This document shows, piece by piece, positions 52,387 through 61,441 of a stretch of DNA of 64,000 bases. A program made the translations under genes and the position numbers. This stretch comes from Rhodocyclaceae bacterium (GTDB lineage: Bacteria; Pseudomonadota; Gammaproteobacteria; Burkholderiales; Rhodocyclaceae): contig JAUXXJ010000045.1 in assembly GCA_030681195.1 (NCBI GenBank), positions 62,001 to 126,000 of the forward strand, in the 5' to 3' direction. Below the pieces are notes generated by a model. It was not told the origin of the DNA and did not search any database. It saw only the letters and a list, made by a program, of their open reading frames with translations. Each line of letters starts with the position of its first letter. The stretch's first letter is position 1.

Positions 52387-53994
52387 ATGATTATGGAAGC
52401 TTCCCGGGATCCGTCGCGATCGATGTTTCAAAACATCGTTGAGAATGCCTCCGACGGCATCCTTGTCGTCGATCTCGATGGCTATGTCGCCTTGTCCAAT
52501 CCGGCGGTGGCCAGCCTGTTTCAAATCCCGCAGGAACAATTGCAGGGGGAACTCTTCGGTTTTCCAATTTCATCGGGAGAGCGTACCGAGATACAGGTGT
52601 TGCGCAAAGATGGTTCCCTGTTGGTCACGGAAATGCGCGTCAGCGATGCCTACTGGGAGGGAGAGCTGGTCTTTATTGCCCTGTTGCGGGATATTAGCGA
52701 ACGCAAGCAAATGGAGTTGGCGCTGCGCCAGACCCAGGAGGAACTGGCGGCGCTTTACCACTGCGCCCCACTCGGCATCGTCGCACTCAGAGCCGATTGG
52801 CACGTCAAACTCTGCAACCCTGCCGCTGAAAGCATTCTGGGCTGGAAGGCCGATCAAATCACTGGCAGTATTTTTTCCGATTTTGTGCGACCGCTGCAGC
52901 CGGACAGCTTCCCGGCCGAGGACATTGTGCAGCGTGGCGCGACCCTCATGGGCAAGGAAGTGCGCCATTATCGACAGGATGGCACGCCCGTCGATGTCAG
53001 TATTTCCCTGGCGCCCGTGCGCGATGCCAGCGGACGTGCGGATGGCATCATCTGCGTCATCGAGGATATTTCACGCCGCATGCGCGACATGGCGCAATTG
53101 CGCTTATCGGGCAAGATCTTCGAGAACACGCAAGAAGGCATCCTCGTCACCGATGCCCAGGGGGCCATCCTGGCCGTCAATCAGGCGTTTGTGGTGGTCA
53201 CTGGCTACAGCGAGCAAGAGGCGATCGGTTGCAAGCCCAGCATGTTGAAGTCGGGCCGCCATGATCTGGCTTTTTACGCCGACATGTGGCACACCCTGCG
53301 CAAGAACCGCCAATGGAGCGGCGAAATCTGGAATCGCCGGAAAAGCGGCGAGGTCTTTCCGGAGTGGCTCAACATCAGCGCCATCGATGACGACGAGGGA
53401 AATATCCTCAATTATGTGGCCATCTTTTCCGACATCACCAAGATCAAGCAGAACGAGGAACGGCTGCGCCATCTTGCCCACTTCGATGCCCTGACCAGCC
53501 TGCCAAATCGGTTTTTGTTTCAAAACCACGTCGAACTGGCCCTGGCACAAGCGGTGCGCAACAACCGACAGTTTGCGATCATGTTCCTCGACCTCGACCA
53601 CTTCAAAGCGGTCAATGACAGCTTGGGACACCGGGCGGGCGATCTGGTGTTGACCGGCGTGGCCGAGCGCCTGTCGGCCTGTTTGCGCGCGGGCGATACG
53701 CTCTCGCGCTTTGGTGGCGACGAATTCAACGCACTCTTGCCTGATCTGGACAACAAGGCCGCCGCCGTCAGCGTCGCGAAAAAGTTCGTCGAAGTCCTTT
53801 CGCATCCGTTCCAGATCGAAGGCAAGGAATTCCATATCACCACCAGTATTGGCATCGCCATTTATCCGCAAGACGGTCTCAATCTGGATCAACTCACACG
53901 CGCCGCCGATGCCGCGATGTACCAGGCGAAGGCGCAAGGTCGCAATGCCTATCAGTTTTATCTGGCGGATACGGCCTCTCCGACAGAAAAATGA
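52387..53994 (+). CDS. Triple-PAS diguanylate cyclase (GGDEF)
   Basis: A 535-residue soluble protein with three PAS domains at roughly 12-115, 125-240 and 245-360, the last with the PAC segment WSGEIWNRRKSGEVF. A GGDEF domain follows (about 370-530). The active site RFGGDEFNALL is intact, and an inhibitory I-site RAGD lies five residues before it, so it should make c-di-GMP with product feedback. I use the ATG at 52387 (MIMEASRDPS); a second ATG two codons later is possible. The start follows kaiC by 33 bases, and the stop overlaps the next gene (ATGA). Confidence 0.93.
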   Translation: MIMEASRDPSRSMFQNIVENASDGILVVDLDGYVALSNPAVASLFQIPQEQLQGELFGFPISSGERTEIQVLRKDGSLLVTEMRVSDAYWEGELVFIALLRDISERKQMELALRQTQEELAALYHCAPLGIVALRADWHVKLCNPAAESILGWKADQITGSIFSDFVRPLQPDSFPAEDIVQRGATLMGKEVRHYRQDGTPVDVSISLAPVRDASGRADGIICVIEDISRRMRDMAQLRLSGKIFENTQEGILVTDAQGAILAVNQAFVVVTGYSEQEAIGCKPSMLKSGRHDLAFYADMWHTLRKNRQWSGEIWNRRKSGEVFPEWLNISAIDDDEGNILNYVAIFSDITKIKQNEERLRHLAHFDALTSLPNRFLFQNHVELALAQAVRNNRQFAIMFLDLDHFKAVNDSLGHRAGDLVLTGVAERLSACLRAGDTLSRFGGDEFNALLPDLDNKAAAVSVAKKFVEVLSHPFQIEGKEFHITTSIGIAIYPQDGLNLDQLTRAADAAMYQAKAQGRNAYQFYLADTASPTEK

Positions 53995-55433
53995 ACCTCC
54001 ACAGTGACGGTGGCGATGTGCCCATCCCCGACAGTCGCGATCGGGAGATTGTCGATCTGCATGCTCGTCTGGCCGATGCCGAAGACACCCTGGCGGCGCT
54101 ACGCACCGGTGCCGCCGATGCACTGCTCGGGGAAACCGGCGTACTTTATTTGAATGACGCCGACAAAACTTACATTACTTTTTTCAGTGCGATGAACGAG
54201 GGGGGCGTGACCCTCGATGGTGCAGGGACGATTCTCCATTGCAATCCGCGTTTCGCCGTGATGATGCAATTGCCCGTCGACCAATTGCGCGGGAAATCCC
54301 TGCTTTCCTGTGTGGTGGCAGCAGACCGTGATCAAGTCGCGGCCTTGTTGGCACATCAAGGGGCGGGGATGTGCAAGGCCCGACTGGCCGCGTCCCCGGC
54401 GAGCGAACTGGCCGTACAACTCTCCATGACGCTGCTAAGTGCCGACCGCAAGCACTTCGGCTGTCTGGTGGTGACGGACTTGACCGAGCGCATGCTGGCC
54501 GAGGACAAGCTGGAACGTCTCGTGGAAGAGCGTACCGGGGAATTGCGCCTGGCGGCTAGCGTTTTCGAAAATACGCTTGATGGGGTCATGATCACCGACA
54601 CCGCTAGCGTCATTCTTTCGGTCAACCCAGCCTTTACCGAAATTACCGGATTCAGTGCGGCCGAGGCCATCGGCCAAAAAGCCAGTCTCCTGCGCTCGAT
54701 GCGTCACGACGCCAACTTCTATGCGCAAATCTGGCATGCCCTGGCCACGGAAGGTCGCTGGCGTGGCGAAATCTGGAACCGCCGCAAGAACGGCGAAGCC
54801 TACCTGCAACGCTCGACCATCAATCTGGTGGCGGCGCAAAGCGGTCAAGTGGCCTGTTACGTGGCCGTGTTCACCGATGTCACCGAACTCTGGCGCAAGG
54901 ACGAACGCATCGCCCACCTGGCCTACCATGATCCGCTCACCGACTTGCCCAACCGCACCCTGTTGATGGATCGCCTCCGTCACGCCCTCACCGTTGCCGA
55001 GCGGCAGGGCGGCCTGCTGGGCCTGCTGTTCATCGACCTGGATGGTTTCAAGGCCGTCAATGACCAACTCGGTCATCACGTCGGCGATGAGTTGTTGCGC
55101 GATATGGCGCAACGTCTGCGGGCCAGCGTGCGCAGCTCCGACACGGTGGCGCGTCTGGGCGGCGATGAGTTTGTCGTCCTCATGGAGCATATCGACAGCG
55201 CCCAAGAGTGCGCCGTATTGGCCGGAAAATTAACCGCCTGCCTGTCCTGGGAAGAAACGAAGGAAAACGGCACGATCCGCGTCGGGGCCTCGATCGGCGT
55301 CGCCATCTACCCGGAAAACGGCACGGCAGCCGCGACCTTGCTGCAACATGCCGATGCCGCGCTCTATGATGCGAAAGCCGCCGGCAAGGGGGTCTTCCGC
55401 CTCTACCAGTGCACCAGTAAAATTATTGCCTAG
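53991..55433 (+). CDS. PAS-PAS diguanylate cyclase (GGDEF) with shared Kai-locus input module
   Basis: A 480-residue cyclase. Residues about 20-175 repeat the coiled coil plus PAS-like module of the first kinase (LHARLADAEDTLAALRTGAA, AMNEGGVTLDGAG, CNPRFAVMM). A second PAS with IWNRRKNGEAYLQ follows, then GGDEF (RLGGDEFVVLM) with I-site RSSD. Active c-di-GMP synthesis is expected. It overlaps the previous cyclase by 4 bases and precedes the second kaiC by 18. Two cyclases side by side, both between kaiC genes, suggest that the output of this locus includes c-di-GMP. Confidence 0.93.
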   Translation: MNLHSDGGDVPIPDSRDREIVDLHARLADAEDTLAALRTGAADALLGETGVLYLNDADKTYITFFSAMNEGGVTLDGAGTILHCNPRFAVMMQLPVDQLRGKSLLSCVVAADRDQVAALLAHQGAGMCKARLAASPASELAVQLSMTLLSADRKHFGCLVVTDLTERMLAEDKLERLVEERTGELRLAASVFENTLDGVMITDTASVILSVNPAFTEITGFSAAEAIGQKASLLRSMRHDANFYAQIWHALATEGRWRGEIWNRRKNGEAYLQRSTINLVAAQSGQVACYVAVFTDVTELWRKDERIAHLAYHDPLTDLPNRTLLMDRLRHALTVAERQGGLLGLLFIDLDGFKAVNDQLGHHVGDELLRDMAQRLRASVRSSDTVARLGGDEFVVLMEHIDSAQECAVLAGKLTACLSWEETKENGTIRVGASIGVAIYPENGTAAATLLQHADAALYDAKAAGKGVFRLYQCTSKIIA

Positions 55434-55451
55434 AACATAAGGAACTCTCAG

Positions 55452-57158
55452 ATGACGAATCTTGCACTGCCTTCACTTGAGAAAAGTGCGACCGGTATCG
55501 CCGGTTTCGACGACATTTCCGGTGGCGGCCTGCCGCGCGGCCGCCCCACGCTGCTCGCCGGCCATGCGGGGTCGGGCAAAACCCTCTTTGCGCTTGAATT
55601 CGTGCTGCACGGCATCGAGAAATTCAACGAGCCCGGCGTGTTCGTCAGTTTTGAAGAAACCCCCGAGGAGCTGGCCGTCAACTTTGGCTCGCTCGGTTTT
55701 GACCTGTTCCGTCACCAGGCTGAAAAACGTCTGCGCATCCTGCACATCAATCTCGATCCGCAGGAGTTGATCGAGGCCGGGGAGTACGATCTCGATGGTC
55801 TCTTCCTGCGCCTCGGCGCGGCCATCGACGCGACCGGCGCGCGACGCATCGCGCTGGATGCGGTGGAAAACCTGTTCTCGGCCTTTGCCGATCTGCGTAT
55901 CCTGCGTGCCGAATTCCGCCGCCTGATGGACTGGCTCAAGAGCAAAGGCATCACAGCGGTGGTCACCACCGAGCGCGGCACGGATACCCTCACCCGGCAT
56001 GGACTGGAAGAGTACATTGCCGACTGCGTGGTAGCCCTTGACAACCGCATCGAGGGCCAACTGGCCACCCGCCGACTGCGGATTGTCAAGTATCGCGGCT
56101 CGTCTCATGGCTGCGACGAGTACCCGTTCGTCCTGGACCGCGCCGGCTTTTCGGTCATCCCCATTACGTCTGCAGGCATGGCCTATGCGGTCAGCACCGA
56201 GCGTTTGTCATCCGGCTGTGCCAGCCTGGATGAAATGCTCTCCGGCGGGTTTTTTCGTGGCAGCAGCCTGCTGGTAAGCGGCACCAGCGGTACCGGTAAA
56301 AGCAGCATCTCGGCCCAGGTCGTCGATGCCGCGTGTCGACGTGGCGAGCGTTGCCTGTACATCGCATTTGAAGAATCCGCAGATCAGATCGAGCGCAACA
56401 TGGCATCGATCGGTTTCGATCTCGCCCAATGGCGACAGGCAGGCTTGCTGCGTTTTCATGCGACGCGGGCCAGCTCTAACGGCCTGGAAACCCACCTTGC
56501 CATGCTGACCGGCCTGGTCAATGAATGCCAGCCGCAGATGGTCATCATCGATCCAATCACTGCGTTTAATGTCAGCACCGATGAGGAGCGCATCAAAACC
56601 ATGCTGGTGCGTGCCGTCGACCTGTTCAAGTCGCGCGGCATCACCTCGTTGTTCACTGCCCTGACGTATGGCGGCGACGCGCCGGAAGCGACTTCGGTGG
56701 CGATTTCCTCGCTGGTTGATGTCTGGCTGTTGCTGCGCAATCTCGAATCCGCCGGCGAGCGGACGCGCGGCTTGTATGTATGCAAGGCACGGGGCATTGC
56801 CCATTCCAACCAGATTCGTGAGTTCATGCTCAGCGAGACCGGCATCCGCCTGATGGATGTGCTGCTGGACGCCGAGGGACGCATCCTCACCGGTTCAGCG
56901 CGCCTGTTGCGCCAACGCCTGGATGAAAATGAGGCACAGATTCGCAGCGCGGCAGCGGCGCGGCGGCGGGCCAAGTTGGAGGACCGGCGACGGGTGGTGG
57001 AGACGAAGATCGCCGCCATCCGTAGCGAATTCGAAGAGGAACTCCACGCCTTATCGGAGGAACTGGAGCAGGAGCACACAAGCAGCGACCAAACCACCCG
57101 CACACTGGCCGAACTGGCGGCACGACGCGGTCGAACCAGCGATGGAAACAAGTCATGA
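55452..57158 (+). CDS. kaiC: KaiC-like double-domain ATPase 2, with C-terminal coiled coil
   Basis: A 568-residue KaiC paralogue. Both Walker A motifs are canonical (GHAGSGKT at 37-44, GTSGTGKS at 277-284), and the catalytic Glu pairs are in VSFEETP and IAFEESA. The phosphosite position reads AISS (Ser419, Ser420) instead of the Ser-Thr of the classical clock protein. After the CII core a charged coiled coil of about 90 residues (478-568, for example [19 protein letters not shown] and [14 protein letters not shown]) replaces the usual tail. Its stop overlaps the second kaiB (ATGA), so the gene order here is kaiC-kaiB, opposite to the first pair. Confidence 0.93.
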   Translation: MTNLALPSLEKSATGIAGFDDISGGGLPRGRPTLLAGHAGSGKTLFALEFVLHGIEKFNEPGVFVSFEETPEELAVNFGSLGFDLFRHQAEKRLRILHINLDPQELIEAGEYDLDGLFLRLGAAIDATGARRIALDAVENLFSAFADLRILRAEFRRLMDWLKSKGITAVVTTERGTDTLTRHGLEEYIADCVVALDNRIEGQLATRRLRIVKYRGSSHGCDEYPFVLDRAGFSVIPITSAGMAYAVSTERLSSGCASLDEMLSGGFFRGSSLLVSGTSGTGKSSISAQVVDAACRRGERCLYIAFEESADQIERNMASIGFDLAQWRQAGLLRFHATRASSNGLETHLAMLTGLVNECQPQMVIIDPITAFNVSTDEERIKTMLVRAVDLFKSRGITSLFTALTYGGDAPEATSVAISSLVDVWLLLRNLESAGERTRGLYVCKARGIAHSNQIREFMLSETGIRLMDVLLDAEGRILTGSARLLRQRLDENEAQIRSAAAARRRAKLEDRRRVVETKIAAIRSEFEEELHALSEELEQEHTSSDQTTRTLAELAARRGRTSDGNKS

Positions 57159-57457
57159 CCGATAGTCAGAACCCGGCGGTCGCGTGGTGTCTGCGCCTCT
57201 ACATTGCGGGGCAGACCCCCAAGTCCCTGGCCGCGATTTCGAATTTGCACCGCATCTGCGAGGAACACCTGGCGGGCCATTTCAGCATTGAGGTCATCGA
57301 CTTGCTGGAGAATGCCCAACTGGCCGAGGGCGACAAGATCATTGCCATCCCGACGCTGGTGCGCAAGTTGCCCGAACCGATCCGCAAGATCATCGGCGAT
57401 CTGTCCGATACGGAGAAAACACTGGTGGGCCTCCAGCTAAAGCCCAAAACGGGATAG
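57155..57457 (+). CDS. kaiB: KaiB domain protein 2
   Basis: A 100-residue KaiB with [20 protein letters not shown] and the signature [20 protein letters not shown]. It differs clearly from KaiB 1 but matches KaiB 3 (59266-59589) at about 79 of 91 aligned positions by eye. Translational coupling to the second kaiC suggests that KaiC is its partner. The hybrid kinase follows after 6 bases. Confidence 0.93.
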   Translation: MTDSQNPAVAWCLRLYIAGQTPKSLAAISNLHRICEEHLAGHFSIEVIDLLENAQLAEGDKIIAIPTLVRKLPEPIRKIIGDLSDTEKTLVGLQLKPKTG

Positions 57458-57463
57458 TCGACC

Positions 57464-59188
57464 GTGGCGCAGCCCGAAAACGAGACGACCGAACTCGCCG
57501 ATCTCCACGCCCGCCTTGCCGAAGCTGAGGCGGCGCTGGAAGCCGTGCGCTCTGGCAGCGCCGATGCCATGATGTCGGCAGGCCGGACGGTGCAGATGGT
57601 CGGCTCAGAGAAGCCCTACCGCGCCTTCTTCGACGCCATGAATGAGGGCGGCCTGACGCTTGACAGCAATGGTCGCATCCTGCATTGCAATCCGCAGTTC
57701 TCGACCATGCTGGGTCGTCCGATCGATGTGCTGCGCGGCACTTTCCTGCTTGATCATGTCGGCCCCCAATGTGGCTCAAAAATCGACTTGTTGCTTGCCG
57801 GGCACCGAACAGGGGCATGCGAAGCCATTCTGACTGCCCCCGACGACACGAAAACCCCCGTGCAACTTTCGTTCAGGCCACTCAGCCTGGATGCGCAGCA
57901 ACTGGTTTGCGTCGTCGCCACCGACCTGAGCGAACATAAGCAGGCCGAAGCGGAACTCGACACCTATCGACACCATCTCGAACAACTGGTGGAAATCCGC
58001 ACCGCCGAACTCGCCACCGCCAAGGCAGCCGCCGAAGCGGCCAGTCGTGCCAAGAGTACCTTCCTGGCCAACATGAGTCATGAACTGCGCACACCCATGA
58101 ACGGCATTCTGGGCATGACCGAACTGGCGCTGCGCCATGCCGACGACCCGAAACTCAAGGACCAACTCGGCAAGGTCATTCAGGCATCACACCAACTGCT
58201 GTCCGTCATCAACGACATCCTCGACATCTCCAAGATCGAAGCCAACCGTCTGACCCTTGAAGCGGTCAGCTTCAAGCTTGGCGAAGTGCTGGAAAATCTC
58301 CTCAGCCTGCTCAGCCACAAGGCCGAGGAAAAGCAGCTCAAGCTGTTGGTCGATCTGGATCCGGTCGCTCCCCGCCAGGCGCTGCTGGGCGACCCGCTGC
58401 GTTTTGGGCAAATCCTGCTCAATCTTGTCGGCAACGCCCTCAAGTTCACCCACCAGGGGGCCATCACGATTCGTGTCCGACTACTGGAAGACCGTCCCGA
58501 GGAGGTCATGCTGCGTATCGAAGTGGCCGATACGGGTATTGGGATTGACCGCGAACAACAACAGCGCCTATTTACCGCCTTCGAACAGGCCGATGACTCA
58601 ATGACCCGCAAATATGGCGGCACCGGACTGGGCCTGGCCATCAGCAAGCAGCTGGTGCAGATGATGGGCGGCGAGATCGGCGTGACCAGCACCGCCGGCC
58701 AGGGCAGCACTTTCTGGTTCACCGTACGCCTGCGCAAATCCAGGGAGGCCGTCCTGCCAGCGCCGACTTTTTCCGCGAAGTCCGCCGAAGCGCGCTTGTC
58801 TGCCAGCTTTGCCGGCACCCGTATTCTGCTGGCCGAAGATGAGCCGATCAACCAGGAAGTCTCGCGTGGCCTGCTGGAAGATGCCGGCCTCGTCGTCGAT
58901 CTGGCCGAGGATGGCCTGCAGGTGCTCGAACTGGCCAAACAAAATACCTATGCCCTGATCCTGATGGACATGCAGATGCCGAAGATGAACGGTGTCGAAG
59001 CGACACAAGCGATTCGCGCACTCCCCGCTTACGCGCGCACACCGATTCTGGCGATGACCGCCAATGCTTTCGACGAGGACCGCCAAGTCTGCATCGATGC
59101 GGGAATGAACGACCATATCGCCAAGCCCGTCGTTCCGGACATGTTGTATCGGACATTGCTGAAATGGCTCGAGCAGCAACATCGTTGA
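57464..59188 (+). CDS. Soluble hybrid histidine kinase (PAS-like input, HisKA, HATPase, receiver)
   Basis: A 574-residue cytosolic hybrid kinase starting with GTG. The input is the shared module ([42 protein letters not shown]). HisKA has His206 in [10 protein letters not shown], the HATPase has ADTGIGI and [10 protein letters not shown], and the receiver phospho-acceptor is Asp502 ([13 protein letters not shown]). From HisKA to the C-terminus it closely resembles the membrane kinase at 23169-25502. A copy of the 24-bp repeat (58748-58771) encodes AVLPAPTF in the linker before the receiver, at the same place as in that paralogue. It is flanked by near-identical kaiB genes, so it is a plausible reader of KaiB/KaiC state. 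Confidence 0.93.
   Translation: MAQPENETTELADLHARLAEAEAALEAVRSGSADAMMSAGRTVQMVGSEKPYRAFFDAMNEGGLTLDSNGRILHCNPQFSTMLGRPIDVLRGTFLLDHVGPQCGSKIDLLLAGHRTGACEAILTAPDDTKTPVQLSFRPLSLDAQQLVCVVATDLSEHKQAEAELDTYRHHLEQLVEIRTAELATAKAAAEAASRAKSTFLANMSHELRTPMNGILGMTELALRHADDPKLKDQLGKVIQASHQLLSVINDILDISKIEANRLTLEAVSFKLGEVLENLLSLLSHKAEEKQLKLLVDLDPVAPRQALLGDPLRFGQILLNLVGNALKFTHQGAITIRVRLLEDRPEEVMLRIEVADTGIGIDREQQQRLFTAFEQADDSMTRKYGGTGLGLAISKQLVQMMGGEIGVTSTAGQGSTFWFTVRLRKSREAVLPAPTFSAKSAEARLSASFAGTRILLAEDEPINQEVSRGLLEDAGLVVDLAEDGLQVLELAKQNTYALILMDMQMPKMNGVEATQAIRALPAYARTPILAMTANAFDEDRQVCIDAGMNDHIAKPVVPDMLYRTLLKWLEQQHR
58748..58771 (+). repeat. 24-bp dispersed repeat copy
   Basis: 23 of 24 matches. In the Kai-locus hybrid kinase linker before the receiver, sense, in frame as AVLPAPTF. 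Confidence 0.9.
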
Positions 59189-59212
59189 ACGTACTCTAAA
59201 CCGCGCGATAAT
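59185..59212 (+). promoter_or_regulatory. Possible promoter for the third kaiB
   Basis: A -35-like TTGAAC (59185-59190) is 16 bases from a -10-like GATAAT (59207-59212), 53 bases before the kaiB 3 ATG. It is the only junction of the locus with a gap (77 bases) large enough for an internal promoter after the kinase. Confidence 0.35.
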
Positions 59213-59265
59213 GTGACCGGCAGCCGCCCCGCCGACGTCACATCATCCACCGGTCGCATCCCACC

Positions 59266-59589
59266 ATGAACGAATCCGATATTCCCCATTTTGAAGAACA
59301 TAAGGATGGCAGCGCCTGGGTGTTGCGGCTTTACATTGCTGGCCAAACGCCAAAATCGCTGGCGGCGATTTCCAATCTGCATCGCATCTGCGACGAGCAT
59401 GGGGAAACCAAATTCCATATCGAAGTGATTGACCTGCTGGAAAAGCCCCAACTGGCCGAGGGCGACAAGATCATCGCCATTCCGACCCTGGTGCGCAAAC
59501 TTCCCGAGCCGATCCGCAAGGTGATCGGCGATCTGTCGGATACCGAAAAGACGCTGGTGGGCCTGCAATTGAAGCCCAAGTTGGTCTAG
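59266..59589 (+). CDS. kaiB: KaiB domain protein 3
   Basis: A 107-residue KaiB, nearly a copy of KaiB 2 (12 differences over 91 residues by eye) with a different acidic N-terminus ([16 protein letters not shown]). The signature [20 protein letters not shown] is intact. It is separated from KaiB 2 by the hybrid kinase, so the pair probably arose by duplication. It is the last gene of the plus-strand Kai-like locus and ends 20 bases from the convergent ABC ATPase gene. Confidence 0.92.
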   Translation: MNESDIPHFEEHKDGSAWVLRLYIAGQTPKSLAAISNLHRICDEHGETKFHIEVIDLLEKPQLAEGDKIIAIPTLVRKLPEPIRKVIGDLSDTEKTLVGLQLKPKLV

Positions 59590-59609
59590 CGGCGTAACCG
59601 TAACGGGAA

Positions 59610-60290
59610 TCAGGTCGCTTCATCGCTGACCTTGTGTCCATCCAGCATCTGGATGCGCCGCCGCGCACGCGCACCGAGCGCGGCATCGTGGGTCACCATG
59701 ATCAGCGTGACGCCACCGTCATTGAGCATTTCGAGCAGGTGGATGACATCCTCGCCGGTGGCGCGGTCGAGGTTGCCGGTCGGTTCGTCGGCGAGGATCA
59801 TCGCCGGCTGCATGATGGTGGCGCGGGCGATGGCGACGCGCTGGCGCTGGCCGCCGGAGAGCTGGTCGGGGCGGTGGTCGGCGCGGTTGGCGAGGCCGAA
59901 GTCGGCGAGCGCCTTTTCCACGCGACGCGTGCGTTCGGTTGGGTCGATGCCGGCGAGCATCAGCGGCAGGGCAATGTTCTCGGCGGCGGTGAGGCGCGGC
60001 ACCAGATGAAAGCTCTGGAAGACGAAGCCGATACGCTCGCGGCGCACACGCGCCTGCTCGTCGGCCGTCAGCGTGGTGACATCGCGCCCTTCGAGCCGGT
60101 AGGTGCCGGTGTTGGGATGATCGAGCAGGCCGAGCAGGTTAAGCAGCGTCGATTTGCCGGAACCGGACTGCCCCATGACGGCGACGTATTCACCGGCGTT
60201 GATGCTGAGATCGAGGCCGGCCAGTGCATGCACGGTGCTGTCGCCGAGCGTGAAGCTGCGCTCGATGCCGGTAAGCTCGATGAGCGGCAT
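59610..60290 (-). CDS. ABC transporter ATP-binding protein (MacB/LolD type)
   Basis: A 226-residue ATPase. Walker A GQSGSGKST (about residues 41-49), Q-loop FVFQSFHLVPRL, signature LSGGQRQRVAIARA, Walker B MILADEPTGNLD and the H-loop VTHDAAL are all intact. I use the ATG at 60290, which overlaps the adaptor stop (TGATG); a GTG one codon earlier is possible. It belongs with the adaptor upstream and, most likely, with the two permeases now at 46060-48458 on the same strand, from which the Kai-like locus separates it. Confidence 0.94.
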   Translation of the reverse strand: MPLIELTGIERSFTLGDSTVHALAGLDLSINAGEYVAVMGQSGSGKSTLLNLLGLLDHPNTGTYRLEGRDVTTLTADEQARVRRERIGFVFQSFHLVPRLTAAENIALPLMLAGIDPTERTRRVEKALADFGLANRADHRPDQLSGGQRQRVAIARATIMQPAMILADEPTGNLDRATGEDVIHLLEMLNDGGVTLIMVTHDAALGARARRRIQMLDGHKVSDEAT

Positions 60291-61441
60291 CACTTTTTCT
60301 CTGTGCTGTTGTCTTCCGTGACGCGTACGCCCGGCTTGATGCCTTCCTTCTCCAGCGAGAGGACGATGCGGTCGCCGGCGGCGAGGCCTTCCAGTACCTC
60401 GGTGAATTCCCAGTTGGCGAGCCCGGCTTTCACAGTGCGTGCAGCCAGCTTGCCATCGCCATCAAGCAGGAGGACGCGGCCGCCTTCCTGCAGCGCTGCG
60501 GTGGGGATGCGCGCCACGTTGGTGCGCGCTTCGAGGAGGATCTCAACGTCGGCGCTGTAGCCGACCAGCAGGCCCTGAATATCGCCGGGGATGCTGAAGT
60601 CGATTTCGACATCGACGGTGCGCGCCTGCTTCTCGACGGCGGTGACGTAAGGCGCCACGCGCCGCACCTTGCCTTCAAAGACGCGATTGGCGTAGGCGTC
60701 GAGGCGGATGCGTGCGATCTGGCCGGGATGAACCTTGGGCGCATCGAGCTCGTCCATCGGCGCCTTGACATAGAGGCAGGACGGATCAATCAGGTCGATG
60801 GCCGGCGGCGTCGGTACGCCGGGCGGCGAGGGCGTCGAATATTCGCCGACTTCGCCAACGATCTTGGCGATGGTGCCATCGAAGGGGGCGACGATGAGCG
60901 TCCGTCCCAGATCGGCGCCGGCGGCGGCCAGTTGGCGATCGGCGGTGATGGCGTCCTTGTTGGCACTGGTGCAGGCCGCGCGGCGCGCGGTGGCGTCGGT
61001 GCGCGCCGTCTCGGCGCGTGATGCGGAGATGAAACCGCGTGTCGCCAGCGCTTCCTGGCGGCCGGCCTCGCGCTCCGCGTTGGCAGCTACCGCACAAACC
61101 TCGGCGGTGCGGCTCTTCGCCGTGGCCAACTGCGCCTCGGCGACCTCCGCCCGGGCGCGCAGATCCTGATGCCATAGGCGCATCAGCACTTGCCCCTTGC
61201 TGACCTGATCGCCTTCCTTGACGCCGAGATATTCGATGCGGCCGCCCATGATGGTGGACAGCTTGGTGCGCTGGCAGGCTTCCACGGTGCCGGCGCGGGT
61301 GTTGGTGAGTGTGGCCTCGACGGTGCCGGTGGCGACCGTGTGCAGGCGCACCGGAATCGGTTTCGGGCGGGTCAGCCAGTAGCCGGCACCGGCCAGAATA
61401 GCCGTCACGAGTGCGGCGATGAGAAGGCGTGAGGATTTCAT
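60290..61441 (-). CDS. ABC efflux periplasmic adaptor (MacA/HlyD type)
   Basis: A 383-residue membrane-fusion protein with one N-terminal anchor (residues about 5-22), lipoyl halves ([17 protein letters not shown] and [17 protein letters not shown]) around a helical hairpin, then beta-barrel and membrane-proximal domains. It should couple a MacB-like transporter to an outer-membrane channel. It overlaps the exporter gene upstream (ATGA) and the ATPase gene downstream. Confidence 0.92.
   Translation of the reverse strand: MKSSRLLIAALVTAILAGAGYWLTRPKPIPVRLHTVATGTVEATLTNTRAGTVEACQRTKLSTIMGGRIEYLGVKEGDQVSKGQVLMRLWHQDLRARAEVAEAQLATAKSRTAEVCAVAANAEREAGRQEALATRGFISASRAETARTDATARRAACTSANKDAITADRQLAAAGADLGRTLIVAPFDGTIAKIVGEVGEYSTPSPPGVPTPPAIDLIDPSCLYVKAPMDELDAPKVHPGQIARIRLDAYANRVFEGKVRRVAPYVTAVEKQARTVDVEIDFSIPGDIQGLLVGYSADVEILLEARTNVARIPTAALQEGGRVLLLDGDGKLAARTVKAGLANWEFTEVLEGLAAGDRIVLSLEKEGIKPGVRVTEDNSTEKK

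Noticed and set aside
48530..59600. Short similar sequences at the two borders of the Kai-like block (TAGCGACGT near 48532 and TAGCGGCGT near 59588), possible insertion direct repeats
   Set aside because: Nine bases with a mismatch in GC-rich DNA are expected by chance, and no integrase or transposase is in the block.
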